Notes under the pieces: model-generated
The model's input: the letters and a program-made list of their open reading frames with translations, nothing else
Told to the model about the DNA's origin: nothing
Database searches by the model: none
Origin: Planctomycetota bacterium
GTDB lineage: Bacteria; Planctomycetota; B15-G4; SIAN01
Direction: 5' to 3'
Assembly: GCA_028289345.1 (NCBI GenBank)
Contig: JANQQL010000018.1
Coordinates: forward strand, 1 to 64,000
DNA: 64,000 nt
Made by a program: the position numbers and the translations under genes
In this document: in pieces, positions 38,701 to 47,478 of the stretch
Position numbering within the stretch: the first letter of the stretch is position 1
Layout of the letters: each line of letters opens with the position of its first letter

Positions 38701-38741
38701 AGATGGCGTGGTCCAGCCCGATCACGGTGACATGGGAATGA
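35727..38741 (+). CDS. Large exported PHP/DUF3604-family protein (first tandem copy)
   Basis: About 1004 residues with an N-terminal membrane signal (PVVLLMVPLLLAAGLFLG). Residues about 50-450 form a beta-propeller-like region with repeated 'W.AW' phrases (LWLAWQAYAS; VWFAWDRIAD; LWLAWQIDH). The C-terminal half has the DUF3604/PHP metal-hydrolase pattern: YWGDLHRHSSVSRC (about 531), ALTDHSGH, TIPHHSAHPRMGWDW and SSDHGNGVSF. PHP enzymes are metal-dependent phosphoesterases; DUF3604 itself has no settled function. I chose ATG 35727 for its AGGAG site; ATG 35715 or 35697 are possible. Its stop overlaps the start of a paralogue. Confidence 0.88.
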   Translation: MTQEAAAELRLSRARPVVLLMVPLLLAAGLFLGGGNSQEAEDLAEGRWKETRPRDSYPVVDSLKVSVANGDSEHQPTVLVSDQGQALVASVAYRFGRGDEILIREAGRPNSDPVSLPGTGRQILRPSGAFRTEGDAQLFWAELEDGVASLRTAIRSSQGWSAARPLATEHAPAFNQVVTRDKEGSLWLAWQAYASKPGRRGAFQIFLGQVTDQGLEGQTRVNSMDSPCWDPAICTTAEGTLQIAWSQFDDDHYRVLTRSFDPDSRDFSAELMVSEPSEADDIHPSVAAGREGQVWFAWDRIADPRRGRSTRRLEGAERRGQETSLRVVCLAQDKFWLPAADRSEPGVLGSETLFSWSGSLPQVVVDSSGRLHVVYRFLDEAGDHGARHSYPLLWQIYSSDGWSEPQVLRGSDGGQEPPALAESEQALWLAWQIDHRHEAEKTSLKRRPDKPQKKAWEEEGWFLTGSLGPSEIALASREWKPSETTATLKTIPRPVPEKSAESVSPALDESDRAVLNGNRHLSVTQDEQTYSVYWGDLHRHSSVSRCLHGIERNPSDRYAFGRDAHHFDFFALTDHSGHMDAFTWWNLSKLLDLYQTPTFCTLQGYEWSTRLYGHQNVILKGRLDTVASSQHKLADQPQRLWWLLPEGESLTIPHHSAHPRMGWDWRFFDESFVRLVEVFQAARGNYEFEGAFRQAKSATQVGSFVQDGLQQGRHFGLIASSDHGNGVSFAAVLAESLSRESIFDALYARRCYGATAKGLLVDFRVDGQLMGQEFSINQAPDVSVHARGMKDLSEVVIFRNGEPCWSIGRDSHGDPSSTTGRTEESPKSSEITAPQPLTLEFLWWARVETKSDWSYQIQVDQGRFSRLADSQQGERRDFDLVDETTIRGSNSQDSSVRVPLKRFLVEADDTAVLNLEVQGFPKSTTLGALRQRPLQVFDGPLKWVLRVRPEGRDRKTAGESLGTREVRHSFRDGELPKGRSWYYARIIQTDGEMAWSSPITVTWE

Positions 38742-41701
38742 AGGACACGCTTTTGTCACGAACTCGGCCAGGCGGTGGATCCCGGAGGAAATGGTGGTTG
38801 CGCGGCTTGACCGTGGCGGTCCCTTTGGCGTTGCTCGCCACGGTGATCGGAGGACAAGAGACTGAGCTCACCCCCGGTCGCTGGAAGGAAACGCCTGCCA
38901 AAGGCTCGTTTCGCACCCTGGCGTCGCAATCCCCTTGGGTCGACTCAGAGCCTTGGCGAACCAGCCCCACTCTCATTCCGTGGACCGGGTCGCGGGCATT
39001 GCTGGTCGCGGTGGAGTACGAGTTTGGTCGGGGCGATCGACTGGTGGCCCGGGAGTGGAACGACGGACACCTTGGTGATGTCGAGGTGATTCAACCGAAT
39101 GCCGGAGAGATCGTGCGTCCGAGCGGAGCCGTGGATGCGAAGGGACGCCCACTGGTGCTCTGGTCGCAGCTGCACGACGGCAAACCAAGACTGATGGGCT
39201 CGCGTCGGGAAGCCAAGGGTTGGACGTCACCGACGACGCTGCCCACGACGCAGTCCCTCGACTACAACCAAGAGCTGGCCCTGCACCAAGGAAAGCTATG
39301 GGTCACCTGGCAGAGCCATGTGGAACCCGAAACCGGACGGGGCAACTCCGAGATCTTTGCCGCCGTGCTCGGTGACGATTGGCATTGGTCGAATCTACAA
39401 AACGTCACCGACAACCAAACCAGTGACCTCGACCCGTGCTTAGCCAGTGATCGCGAACGCCTGGCCCTCGGGTGGGTTCACTTCACGGGCAGGGACTACG
39501 AAATCCTGACGAGGGAGTGGGATCCAACGACCCACCAGTGGTCTGCTTCGCTGTCTCTCAGTCGAGATCCGAATGCCGACGACATCCATCCTCACCTCGC
39601 CTACGACCACTCGGGGACTCTCTGGTGCGTGTACGACAGCATTGACGATCCTCGTCGCGGAGGTTCTCGACGCCGCCTTGGGGCGGGCATTGGACGAGGC
39701 GAAGAAACCAGTTTGAAGGTCGTGTGCAAGAAGGACGGGGAACTCGTGTTGCCCGTCGGCCAGGAGTCCGGCAAGGCCGCGGATCTCGCCGAGCCGCTCT
39801 TGCTGTCGTGGAGCGGGGGCCAGCCAAAGATCCGCTTCGATTCCCGGGGCCGAGCCCACGTGTTCTATCGCTATCTGGACGAAGAAGGCGGACACGGAGC
39901 CCAGCATTCCTATCCATTGATGACCCAGTCCTGGGAGGCGGACGGGTGGAGCGAACCATGTTTGTTCGCCGGCAGCGAGGGCGCTCCCCAGGAAGTCGCC
40001 ATCGCCTCATTGGACCACCAGTTCTTGGTGGCCTGGCAACAAGACTCTCGACATCAGCAGCGAAGCACTCGCTTGCAGCAGGAGCCGACCAAGGAGCTTG
40101 CCCAACGGATGGAGCCCCCCGGCATTCTGTTGACCGGCGTCGTGGGAGCATCCGGCATCGGGCTGGCAACCAAGGAGTATCCGAACCACGACCTCCTGGC
40201 CGTCCCCTTTGCCGAGGTCGACGCTCCTCCCACGCCACGCCCCCACCCCCTCAAGAACCCTCTGGATCCCATTCTGTGCGGCGCGTCCCACTTCCGAGTC
40301 ACCGGCGGCGACCAGGAGTTCTCCGTCTATTGGGGAGACCTTCACCGGCACTCTTCCGTGTCACGCTGCCTGAATGGCATCGAACAGAATCCTTGGGACC
40401 GATACTTGTTCGGACGAGACGCCTGCTTGTTCGATTTCATGGCCCTGACCGATCACTCAGGTCACATCGACCCGCTGCAGTGGTGGCAGCTGGGCAAGCT
40501 GGTGCGTTGGTTCGACACTCCGTCGTTTTCGACCTTGGTGGGCTACGAGTGGTCGACCGGCCGTTTCGGTCACCAGAACGTGATCTTTCGCGACTTGTCT
40601 CGCGAGATCGTGAGTCCGAAACACGCGGCCGGACGGACCCCAAAACTTCTGTGGGAAACCTTGGAGCAGGGGCGCGCCCTGACCATTCCTCACCACTCGG
40701 CCCATGGTCGCCTTGCGTGGGAATGGCGGGACTACCCGTCGCCGTTCGTACGGCTGGCGGAAGTGTTCCAGGCCGCCCGCGGGAGCTATGAGTTCTCCGG
40801 GTGCTTCCGTCAAGCCGAGTCCGCGACGGCCTTCGATCACTTCATTCAGGACGGTTTGCAACAAGGCGGCAAGTTCGGCCTGATCGCCGGAACCGATCAC
40901 GGCAACGGTGCCAGCTATGCGGCAGTGCTCGCTCCCGAGTTGTCGCGAGAAGCAATCTTCGACGCGCTTCACGCCCGTCGCACCTATGCCTGCACCACCA
41001 AGGGAATGCTGATCGACTTTCGGATCAACGATCACTGGATGGGAGAAGAGCTCGTGGTCAACCAAGCTCCCTCTCTCGACCTGCGGATTCTGGGAACGGA
41101 GGAGCTCCTCGAAGTCCAGGTGTTCCGCAATGGAAAGCGAGTCTACGGAGATGGGTACTTGCGTCGCCGAGCGCGGCCCACGGAACCCAACCTGGAACTC
41201 AAGTGGTGGAGCAAGACGAAGGCCGCGAGCTGGTCGTTTCGGCTGGAGCTCGACCAAGGACGGTTCGTCATTCCGGAAGCTAGCGATGACTCATTGGAAA
41301 CGACCGGGATGGAGCTCGAGAACCCGCGGGTCCTGCGGCTGGAAGCCGCGACCGGCGAAACGGCTCTGGCCCCCACCCGGCATTTCTCCGTCGAAGCGCC
41401 CCTCGATGCGAGCGTGGCGGTCACCTTGGACGGCAGCACGGTGTCCACCACCCTTCGAGAACTCCGTCAGCAGCCGCTCTCCGTCGACCTGTACGGATCT
41501 CGGTTCCACTGGGCGTTGCAGTGGCAGGGATTCGGCCAGGAGCGAATCGCCACGGAAGGCTTGGGAACCAACGAGTACCGCGCCACATGGGTCGACGAGG
41601 ATTGCCCTTCCGGAGAATCCTGGTACTACGCACGAGGGATCCAAAGGGACGAAGAGATGGTGTGGTCGAGCCCGATTTGGGTCACCCACCGCAAGGACTA
41701 G
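38738..41701 (+). CDS. Large exported PHP/DUF3604-family protein (second tandem copy)
   Basis: 987 residues, same architecture as the upstream gene and clearly paralogous: membrane signal (LTVAVPLALLATVIGG), GRWKETPAKGSF near the mature start, propeller-like region, then YWGDLHRHSSVSRC (about 530), ALTDHSGH, TIPHHSAHGRLAWEW and GTDHGNGASY, keeping all PHP-type His/Asp positions. Both end with SWYYARGIQRD-like and VWSSPI phrases. ATG 38738 overlaps the preceding TGA (ATGA), so the two are translationally coupled and probably the product of tandem duplication. Confidence 0.88.
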   Translation: MKDTLLSRTRPGGGSRRKWWLRGLTVAVPLALLATVIGGQETELTPGRWKETPAKGSFRTLASQSPWVDSEPWRTSPTLIPWTGSRALLVAVEYEFGRGDRLVAREWNDGHLGDVEVIQPNAGEIVRPSGAVDAKGRPLVLWSQLHDGKPRLMGSRREAKGWTSPTTLPTTQSLDYNQELALHQGKLWVTWQSHVEPETGRGNSEIFAAVLGDDWHWSNLQNVTDNQTSDLDPCLASDRERLALGWVHFTGRDYEILTREWDPTTHQWSASLSLSRDPNADDIHPHLAYDHSGTLWCVYDSIDDPRRGGSRRRLGAGIGRGEETSLKVVCKKDGELVLPVGQESGKAADLAEPLLLSWSGGQPKIRFDSRGRAHVFYRYLDEEGGHGAQHSYPLMTQSWEADGWSEPCLFAGSEGAPQEVAIASLDHQFLVAWQQDSRHQQRSTRLQQEPTKELAQRMEPPGILLTGVVGASGIGLATKEYPNHDLLAVPFAEVDAPPTPRPHPLKNPLDPILCGASHFRVTGGDQEFSVYWGDLHRHSSVSRCLNGIEQNPWDRYLFGRDACLFDFMALTDHSGHIDPLQWWQLGKLVRWFDTPSFSTLVGYEWSTGRFGHQNVIFRDLSREIVSPKHAAGRTPKLLWETLEQGRALTIPHHSAHGRLAWEWRDYPSPFVRLAEVFQAARGSYEFSGCFRQAESATAFDHFIQDGLQQGGKFGLIAGTDHGNGASYAAVLAPELSREAIFDALHARRTYACTTKGMLIDFRINDHWMGEELVVNQAPSLDLRILGTEELLEVQVFRNGKRVYGDGYLRRRARPTEPNLELKWWSKTKAASWSFRLELDQGRFVIPEASDDSLETTGMELENPRVLRLEAATGETALAPTRHFSVEAPLDASVAVTLDGSTVSTTLRELRQQPLSVDLYGSRFHWALQWQGFGQERIATEGLGTNEYRATWVDEDCPSGESWYYARGIQRDEEMVWSSPIWVTHRKD

Positions 41702-41729
41702 TCGCCGAGTTCCAAGACGCGGAGTCGGC

Positions 41730-44700
41730 TTATTCGCCCCACCATTGCTCCGCCCGCATTCGCCATTGCCTCCATGTGGAGGACAGCACCGGCACGACGA
41801 ACAAGGTGATCAACGCCACGCTCATCCCGCCGAACGCGGGAATCGCCATGGGCACCATGAGGTCCGCCCCCCGGCCCGTCGAAGTCAGCACCGGAAGCAA
41901 GGCCAGGAGGGTCGTGGCAGATGTCATGAGTGCCGCGCGAAGACGCAGCTGGGCTCCTTCCAGGGTCGCGACTCGGATCGCCTGCGGGGTCTTCGGCTCC
42001 GCCTCTGCATACGACTGCTGAATGCGCGTCGCCATGACCACTCCGTCATCGGTGGCAATCCCGAAGAGAGCCAGAAATCCAACCCAGACCGCAATGCTCA
42101 AGTTGTAAGGCCGCACCTGAAACAGCTCGCGCAAATCAAGCCCGAACGGCGCGACATCCAAAAACCAATTCTGACCGTACAACCACAGCATCAAGAACCC
42201 GCCTCCCCACGCCACGAACACCCCGCTGAACACCATGAGGGTGGTCGCGACCGAGCGGAACTGAAGGTAGAGCAGCAAGAAGATCAGCCCAAGGGACAAG
42301 GGCACCACCAACCTCATGCGCTTCGCGGCGCGCACCTGATTTTCGTAAGAACCGGCGAACTGGTAACTGACTCCCTCGGGGATCACCAGTTGACCGGACT
42401 CCACCAGCTGATTCAGAAGCGCCTCCGCCTCCTCCACCACGTCGACTTCGGCGTGCCCGGGCTTCTTGTCGAACAGCACGTAGGACACCAGAAAAGTGTC
42501 TTCCGTCTTGATCATCTGTGGGCCACGCCGGTACTGGACGGTCGATAGCTCGCGCATCGGGATCTGACGGCCGTCCGGCGTCGGCACCAGAATGTCGCCG
42601 AGGGTCTCCAAATCGTCCCGCCGTTCCCGCTGATAACGAACTCGAACCGGATAGCGCTCGCGACCTTCCACCGTCATGGTGAGCGGTTTGCCCCCGATCG
42701 CGACCTCGATCACTTCCTGCACCGCGGCGATGGAGACTCCGTAGCGGGCGATCCGTTCGCGGTCGATCTCGATCTCGAGATATGGCTTGCCGACCACTCG
42801 GTCCGCGAACACCGCCGACGCTTCGACCGACGGCACTTGCTGCAACCAACGCTCCAGCTCCAATCCAAATCGATCGATCGTCTCCAGGTCCGGGCCGAAC
42901 ACCTTGATCCCCATGGGAGCACGGAACCCGGACTGCAACATCACGAGGCGGGTTTCGATCGGCTGAAGTTTGGGCGCCGAGGTGGTTCCGGGAAGGTCGG
43001 TCACCGCGATGATTTCGTTCCAGATGTCGTTCGGGGATCGAATGTGGTCGCGCCATTGTCGATACGGGCGACCGTCCGGGTCCGCAATCAACGCTCCGTC
43101 GGCATCCCGCTTGAATCGGTCCGCCACGGAGTCGAACTGAAAATGCAAACGCCGCCCCTCAGCGTCGGTCTTGTACTCGCTGGCATACTGGATCACCGTT
43201 TCGACCATAGAAATCGGAGCAGGGTCGAGAGGGCTCTCGGCGCGACCGATCTTGCCCACCGCGAGTTCTATCTCCGGCACGGAGAGGATCGCTCGGTCGA
43301 GAGTGCTGACAACGTCCACCGCTTCGCCGATCGACGCGTGGGGCATGGTCGTCGGCATGTACAAGAACGCACCCTCGTCCAGGGAAGGCATGAACTCACT
43401 GCCGAGACCGGGGAACGAGCGGTCGAGGCCGGTGGCCCAGGCAGACCGCCGCCAGGCATCGGGCATCCAACCGAACAGGCGGTCGAACCCAAACCACACT
43501 TGTGCGCCTAGGATCACCACCAGCCCGGCGGGCAGCAAAGCCAGGACTGGATGTTCGAGGGCGCCGCGCAGCAAGATCGGGTAGGCCCATCGAAAGACGT
43601 GAAATGCCGTGAGCAACAGTGCGAAGACGAGGATCAAGAACACCACGTTTCCGAAGTGACCGGACTCGGGGCCGAGGGGTTCCCAGGCTCGGGCGAGCGC
43701 CAGCAGAACGATGACGAGCGCCAGCAAACTCGCAAGCCCACCGAACACACGACGCCCGCCGGGCGGCAGCCAAAAACGCACCACCAACAATGCGCCGCCC
43801 AGGAAAGCCACCAGTCCCGCATGGATCTGCCCAAGAGCGAACAAAGCTGCGCTCACTCCCAACGCCGATCCCACGGCCATCATTCGCCCTCCGCGAAACC
43901 GCGGCCGGAACCCGAAGAGCGAGTGGGCCACCGCAGGGACGATCGTCAAACCCAATACGATCGAGGCCAACAAGGCGAACGTCTTGGTGTAGGCCAGTGG
44001 ACGGAACAGCTTGCCCTCCGCGGCTTCCATCGTGAACACCGGCAAAAAACTCACCACGGTGGTGAGGACCGCGGTCAACACGGCTCCCCCGACTTCGGCA
44101 GTCGCGCGGATCACGACTTCCTTGGGATCCTGTCCCTCTCGGGACTCCCGCAGCCGGCGCAGGATGTTCTCACAAAGCACGATGCCCATGTCGACGACCG
44201 TGCCCACGGCGATGGCGATGCCGGACAGAGCAACCAAGTTCGCATCCACTCCCACCAGTTTCATCGCCACGAATGTCATCAGGACCGTCAACGGCAAGAG
44301 CGCACTGATGACCAGGCTCCCTCGCAGGTGGAAAACCATGAGCACCACCACCGCGATGGTCACCAGGACTTGCTGAGTAATCGCGGAGTGCAGCGTCCCC
44401 AGAGTCTCGCGAATCAGCTTGGTGCGGTCGTAGAACGGCACGATGGTGATGCGGCTCTCCGTCCCATCGGGCAAGACCTTGGAGCGCAATCCCGAGCTGA
44501 TCCGAGCGACCTGCTGCTTGACCCGCGCGATCACTTCCAAGGGATTCTCGCCGTAGCGAACGACCACCACGCCACCGACCGATTCGCTGCCGTCTTTGGT
44601 GAGCGCACCACGACGCAGGGCCGGTCCGAGATTCACCGAGGCAATCTCTCCCAACAGAATCGGAGTCCCGTTGCGAGCAGTGACGGCGGTTTGCTCTAGA

Positions 44701-45509
44701 TCTTCGACGCTTTCAAGGAAACCCAGTCCACGCACCACGTACTCAGCCTTGTTGATCTCGATGGTGCGTGCTCCGACGTCCAGGTTGCTGCCTCGGACCG
44801 CAGCAATGACCTGTTCCAGGGAGACTTCCGCGGCGCGCATGGCGTCCGGATTCACGTCGACCTGATATTCCTGGACGAAGCCGCCGATGGACGCCACTTC
44901 GGCGACGCCCGGAACACTGGCCAGCTGGTAGCGAACGGTGAAATCCTGCACCGAACGCAACTCATGAAGGTCCCAGCCACCGGTGGGATTTCCCTCCGCA
45001 TCCCGTCCTTCCAAGGTGTACCAAAAGACCTGACCGAGTGCCGTCGCGTCGGGGCCGAGGGCCGGGGACACCCCCGGTGGAAGGGTCCCGGCCGGCAAAC
45101 TATTGAGCTTTTCCAGGACCCGCGAACGCGACCAGTAGTATTCGACCTCATCCTCGAAGATCACATAGATGGTGCTGAACCCGAAGATGGAGTAGCTACG
45201 GACGTCTTTCACACCAGGCAACCCGAGCAACGCGACGGTGAGCGGATAGCTGATCTGATCGTCGACGTCTTGCGGGCTACGTCCGGGCCATTCGGTGAAG
45301 AGAATCTGCTGGTTCTCCCCGATGTCGGGAATGGCGTCCACGGGCACCGGATTCCTCGGTACATCACCGAAGTCCCACGCAAACGGTGCTGCCAGAAGCC
45401 CCCATCCGAGAAAGCCCACGGTCACCAAGGCGACGACGAGTTTTTGCTCGATGCAGAAACGTGCCAGGGCCGCCAAGGGTCCGCGGGATCTTGTGGACGA
45501 ATCAGTCAT
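41730..45509 (-). CDS. cusA: Heavy-metal RND efflux pump, CusA-like
   Basis: Inner-membrane proton-driven pump of a tripartite Cu/Ag-type exporter. The N-terminus matches CusA (PVDAIPDIGENQQILFTEWPG; RSYSIFGFSTIYVIFED). The membrane-helix-4 motif is GTVVDMGIVLCEN, nearer the monovalent-cation (Cu/Ag) than the Zn/Co group. At 1259 residues it is about 200 longer than E. coli CusA: after helix 6 (AHSLFGFRPRF) there is an insertion of several extra hydrophobic segments (about 520-680). Start at ATG 45509, eight bases inside the adaptor gene's end. The metal is inferred, not shown. Confidence 0.93.
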   Translation of the reverse strand: MTDSSTRSRGPLAALARFCIEQKLVVALVTVGFLGWGLLAAPFAWDFGDVPRNPVPVDAIPDIGENQQILFTEWPGRSPQDVDDQISYPLTVALLGLPGVKDVRSYSIFGFSTIYVIFEDEVEYYWSRSRVLEKLNSLPAGTLPPGVSPALGPDATALGQVFWYTLEGRDAEGNPTGGWDLHELRSVQDFTVRYQLASVPGVAEVASIGGFVQEYQVDVNPDAMRAAEVSLEQVIAAVRGSNLDVGARTIEINKAEYVVRGLGFLESVEDLEQTAVTARNGTPILLGEIASVNLGPALRRGALTKDGSESVGGVVVVRYGENPLEVIARVKQQVARISSGLRSKVLPDGTESRITIVPFYDRTKLIRETLGTLHSAITQQVLVTIAVVVLMVFHLRGSLVISALLPLTVLMTFVAMKLVGVDANLVALSGIAIAVGTVVDMGIVLCENILRRLRESREGQDPKEVVIRATAEVGGAVLTAVLTTVVSFLPVFTMEAAEGKLFRPLAYTKTFALLASIVLGLTIVPAVAHSLFGFRPRFRGGRMMAVGSALGVSAALFALGQIHAGLVAFLGGALLVVRFWLPPGGRRVFGGLASLLALVIVLLALARAWEPLGPESGHFGNVVFLILVFALLLTAFHVFRWAYPILLRGALEHPVLALLPAGLVVILGAQVWFGFDRLFGWMPDAWRRSAWATGLDRSFPGLGSEFMPSLDEGAFLYMPTTMPHASIGEAVDVVSTLDRAILSVPEIELAVGKIGRAESPLDPAPISMVETVIQYASEYKTDAEGRRLHFQFDSVADRFKRDADGALIADPDGRPYRQWRDHIRSPNDIWNEIIAVTDLPGTTSAPKLQPIETRLVMLQSGFRAPMGIKVFGPDLETIDRFGLELERWLQQVPSVEASAVFADRVVGKPYLEIEIDRERIARYGVSIAAVQEVIEVAIGGKPLTMTVEGRERYPVRVRYQRERRDDLETLGDILVPTPDGRQIPMRELSTVQYRRGPQMIKTEDTFLVSYVLFDKKPGHAEVDVVEEAEALLNQLVESGQLVIPEGVSYQFAGSYENQVRAAKRMRLVVPLSLGLIFLLLYLQFRSVATTLMVFSGVFVAWGGGFLMLWLYGQNWFLDVAPFGLDLRELFQVRPYNLSIAVWVGFLALFGIATDDGVVMATRIQQSYAEAEPKTPQAIRVATLEGAQLRLRAALMTSATTLLALLPVLTSTGRGADLMVPMAIPAFGGMSVALITLFVVPVLSSTWRQWRMRAEQWWGE

Positions 45510-47478
45510 GATCGTGACTGTCCGGGGGAATCGAGGGAGAAGAGAACTCCTGGCGAATCTCGCCGCAACGAAGCATTTGCGCCCCCCAATAGGGGTTTTC
45601 GATCTGGGAACGGCGTTGCAACCACGCGGCTCCGCGATTGTCGAAGGCCATGGGGCAGTACGCCTCGAATGCCGCTTCACCGTCTGGCGGACCAAAGTGG
45701 CGAGTCACGTCGAGAATCAATGCGGACAAAGACTCGAATTCGAGGCGCAATGCCTCGAGGTCCGGGGGTGGTTCGTCGTTGGGACGAAAGCGTGCAACGG
45801 CTCGGCGCCAGGCAGCCAACCACTCGTCCACGAGGATCTCGGATTTCACCGCCTCGAGGGCCGACCGGCAGCGGTTTCGAGCCGCGAGGGAGGTGTCCAG
45901 GTCGTCGTTTGCCATCGCTTCTTGAAGGGCGAAGTACTCGGCGAAGAGGGGCTCCAGACTTCGTCGGAACTCGGCGGGGAGTGGTGATCGCGCAGCCTTC
46001 GACTCCACCTCGCCCTCCATCATCATGCTTGGCTTAGCAGCGATCTGCATGGCACTGTCGATCTTGAATGCGCCGCGGGTGACGACCTCTTCGCCCTCCT
46101 CCAGTCCTTCACGAACGACGTAGAACTCACCGGCTTTCGGACCGAGCACGATTTCACGCCCTTCGTACAACGGGTCTTCCGAGTCGGGAACTCGGACGTA
46201 GACCACCGCACGCCGGCCGGTCACTAACACCGCCGACTTGGGAATGACCACCGGCTCCGCGTACGAGTCCGGATCTCCCACCACCCCCAGCTCCTCCGCG
46301 GGCACCAGATCCATGCCACAGACCTCACAACCGCCGGGCTCGTCGTAGACGGAGTCTGGGTGCATGGGGCTCAACCATTTCCCGGCCAGCTCGTCGGACA
46401 GCATCGCCCCGGCCACCGACACTCGGGTTTCCGCGACGGCCGTGGCGAACATGCCCGGCTTCAGGCGTCCGTCTCGGTTGTCGATCGCGGCCCGCACCGC
46501 CGCCGTTCGGGTGTGGTCATCGACGATCGGCTCGATGAAGGAAACCCGTCCTTCGAACACCTCTCCGGGATGGGATTCCACGGTGAACGTCACTCTCTGC
46601 CCCCAACGCAAGAGGGGCAGTTGGGACTCGTAGGCCTCCATCTCCAACCACAAGCGATTCAGATCGGCCACGGTGGCAATGGGTGAACCGGTCTCGACGT
46701 AGTCTCCTTCCAGAGCAGCCAGATGAGTCACCAGCCCGCCAATGGGCGAGAAGATCGTGAAACGATCTTCTCCCATGGTCCCTTCTTCCGCGGTTTCGAT
46801 CTGAGCGGGCGTCAGTCCGAACAAGCGAAGTTTCTCTCGCGCCGCCACCAAGGTCTGGGTGGTGGTGGTTCGAAGCAGATCGCTTGCGGTGCGGTTCTTT
46901 TCGACCGCCAACTTGGCCTGGCGCAGCTCTTCGAATGCGGCCAGCAGTTCGGGACTGAAAATGTCGGCGACATGGTCCCCCTTCCGAACTGGGGCACCGA
47001 CGAAGTCGACGAACAAGCGATCCAGTCGGCCTGAGAAGTACGAGGTGATGCGCGCCACCTTGGTTTGGTCATAGGTGACCTTTCCATAGAGCCGGACCTC
47101 GGTGGTTGGAAAAAAGCGCGCCACCGGAGTGGTTTCGACTCGCGCCAAGGCGCGCGCCGCCTCGGACAAGGCAAGGCGCCCAGAGTCCGACTCAACCCCG
47201 GAGGGGGCAGCCGGAATCAGATCCATGAAACAAATCGGACACTTGGCTTCGGGGTCAGTCAACCGGACCTGGGGATGCATCGAGCAGGTGAACTGGGTTT
47301 CGCGGTCCGTCTCCTCGACCACGATCTGAGAGGAAGGTCGGGGAGTCGAATCCCCCCGCACCCAGAATCCCAACCCGAACGCGCTCCCCAAGAGGATCAC
47401 CCACTTTCCACTCTTGCTGAGCGTCCCCGCCGGCCCCCGCGGAGGCACCTTCGGACTCTTCGTCGTGGACTCAATCAT
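45502..47478 (-). CDS. cusB: Heavy-metal efflux periplasmic adaptor, CusB-like, with extra metal-binding domains
   Basis: 658-residue membrane-fusion protein linking the pump to the outer-membrane factor. After the membrane anchor come a heavy-metal-binding domain (FTCSMHPQV...CPICFMDLIP, about 62-90), the HlyD-type hairpin and barrel, a second such domain (LSPMHPDSV...CEVCGMDLVP, about 365-395), a membrane-proximal domain, and a DUF3347-like C-terminal domain (about 500-650: YCPMAF, ENPYWGAQMLRCGE). The CxxCGM(D)L motif with upstream MHP is typical of Cu/Ag systems. Its start overlaps the outer-membrane gene stop by four bases. Confidence 0.93.
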   Translation of the reverse strand: MIESTTKSPKVPPRGPAGTLSKSGKWVILLGSAFGLGFWVRGDSTPRPSSQIVVEETDRETQFTCSMHPQVRLTDPEAKCPICFMDLIPAAPSGVESDSGRLALSEAARALARVETTPVARFFPTTEVRLYGKVTYDQTKVARITSYFSGRLDRLFVDFVGAPVRKGDHVADIFSPELLAAFEELRQAKLAVEKNRTASDLLRTTTTQTLVAAREKLRLFGLTPAQIETAEEGTMGEDRFTIFSPIGGLVTHLAALEGDYVETGSPIATVADLNRLWLEMEAYESQLPLLRWGQRVTFTVESHPGEVFEGRVSFIEPIVDDHTRTAAVRAAIDNRDGRLKPGMFATAVAETRVSVAGAMLSDELAGKWLSPMHPDSVYDEPGGCEVCGMDLVPAEELGVVGDPDSYAEPVVIPKSAVLVTGRRAVVYVRVPDSEDPLYEGREIVLGPKAGEFYVVREGLEEGEEVVTRGAFKIDSAMQIAAKPSMMMEGEVESKAARSPLPAEFRRSLEPLFAEYFALQEAMANDDLDTSLAARNRCRSALEAVKSEILVDEWLAAWRRAVARFRPNDEPPPDLEALRLEFESLSALILDVTRHFGPPDGEAAFEAYCPMAFDNRGAAWLQRRSQIENPYWGAQMLRCGEIRQEFSSPSIPPDSHDHD

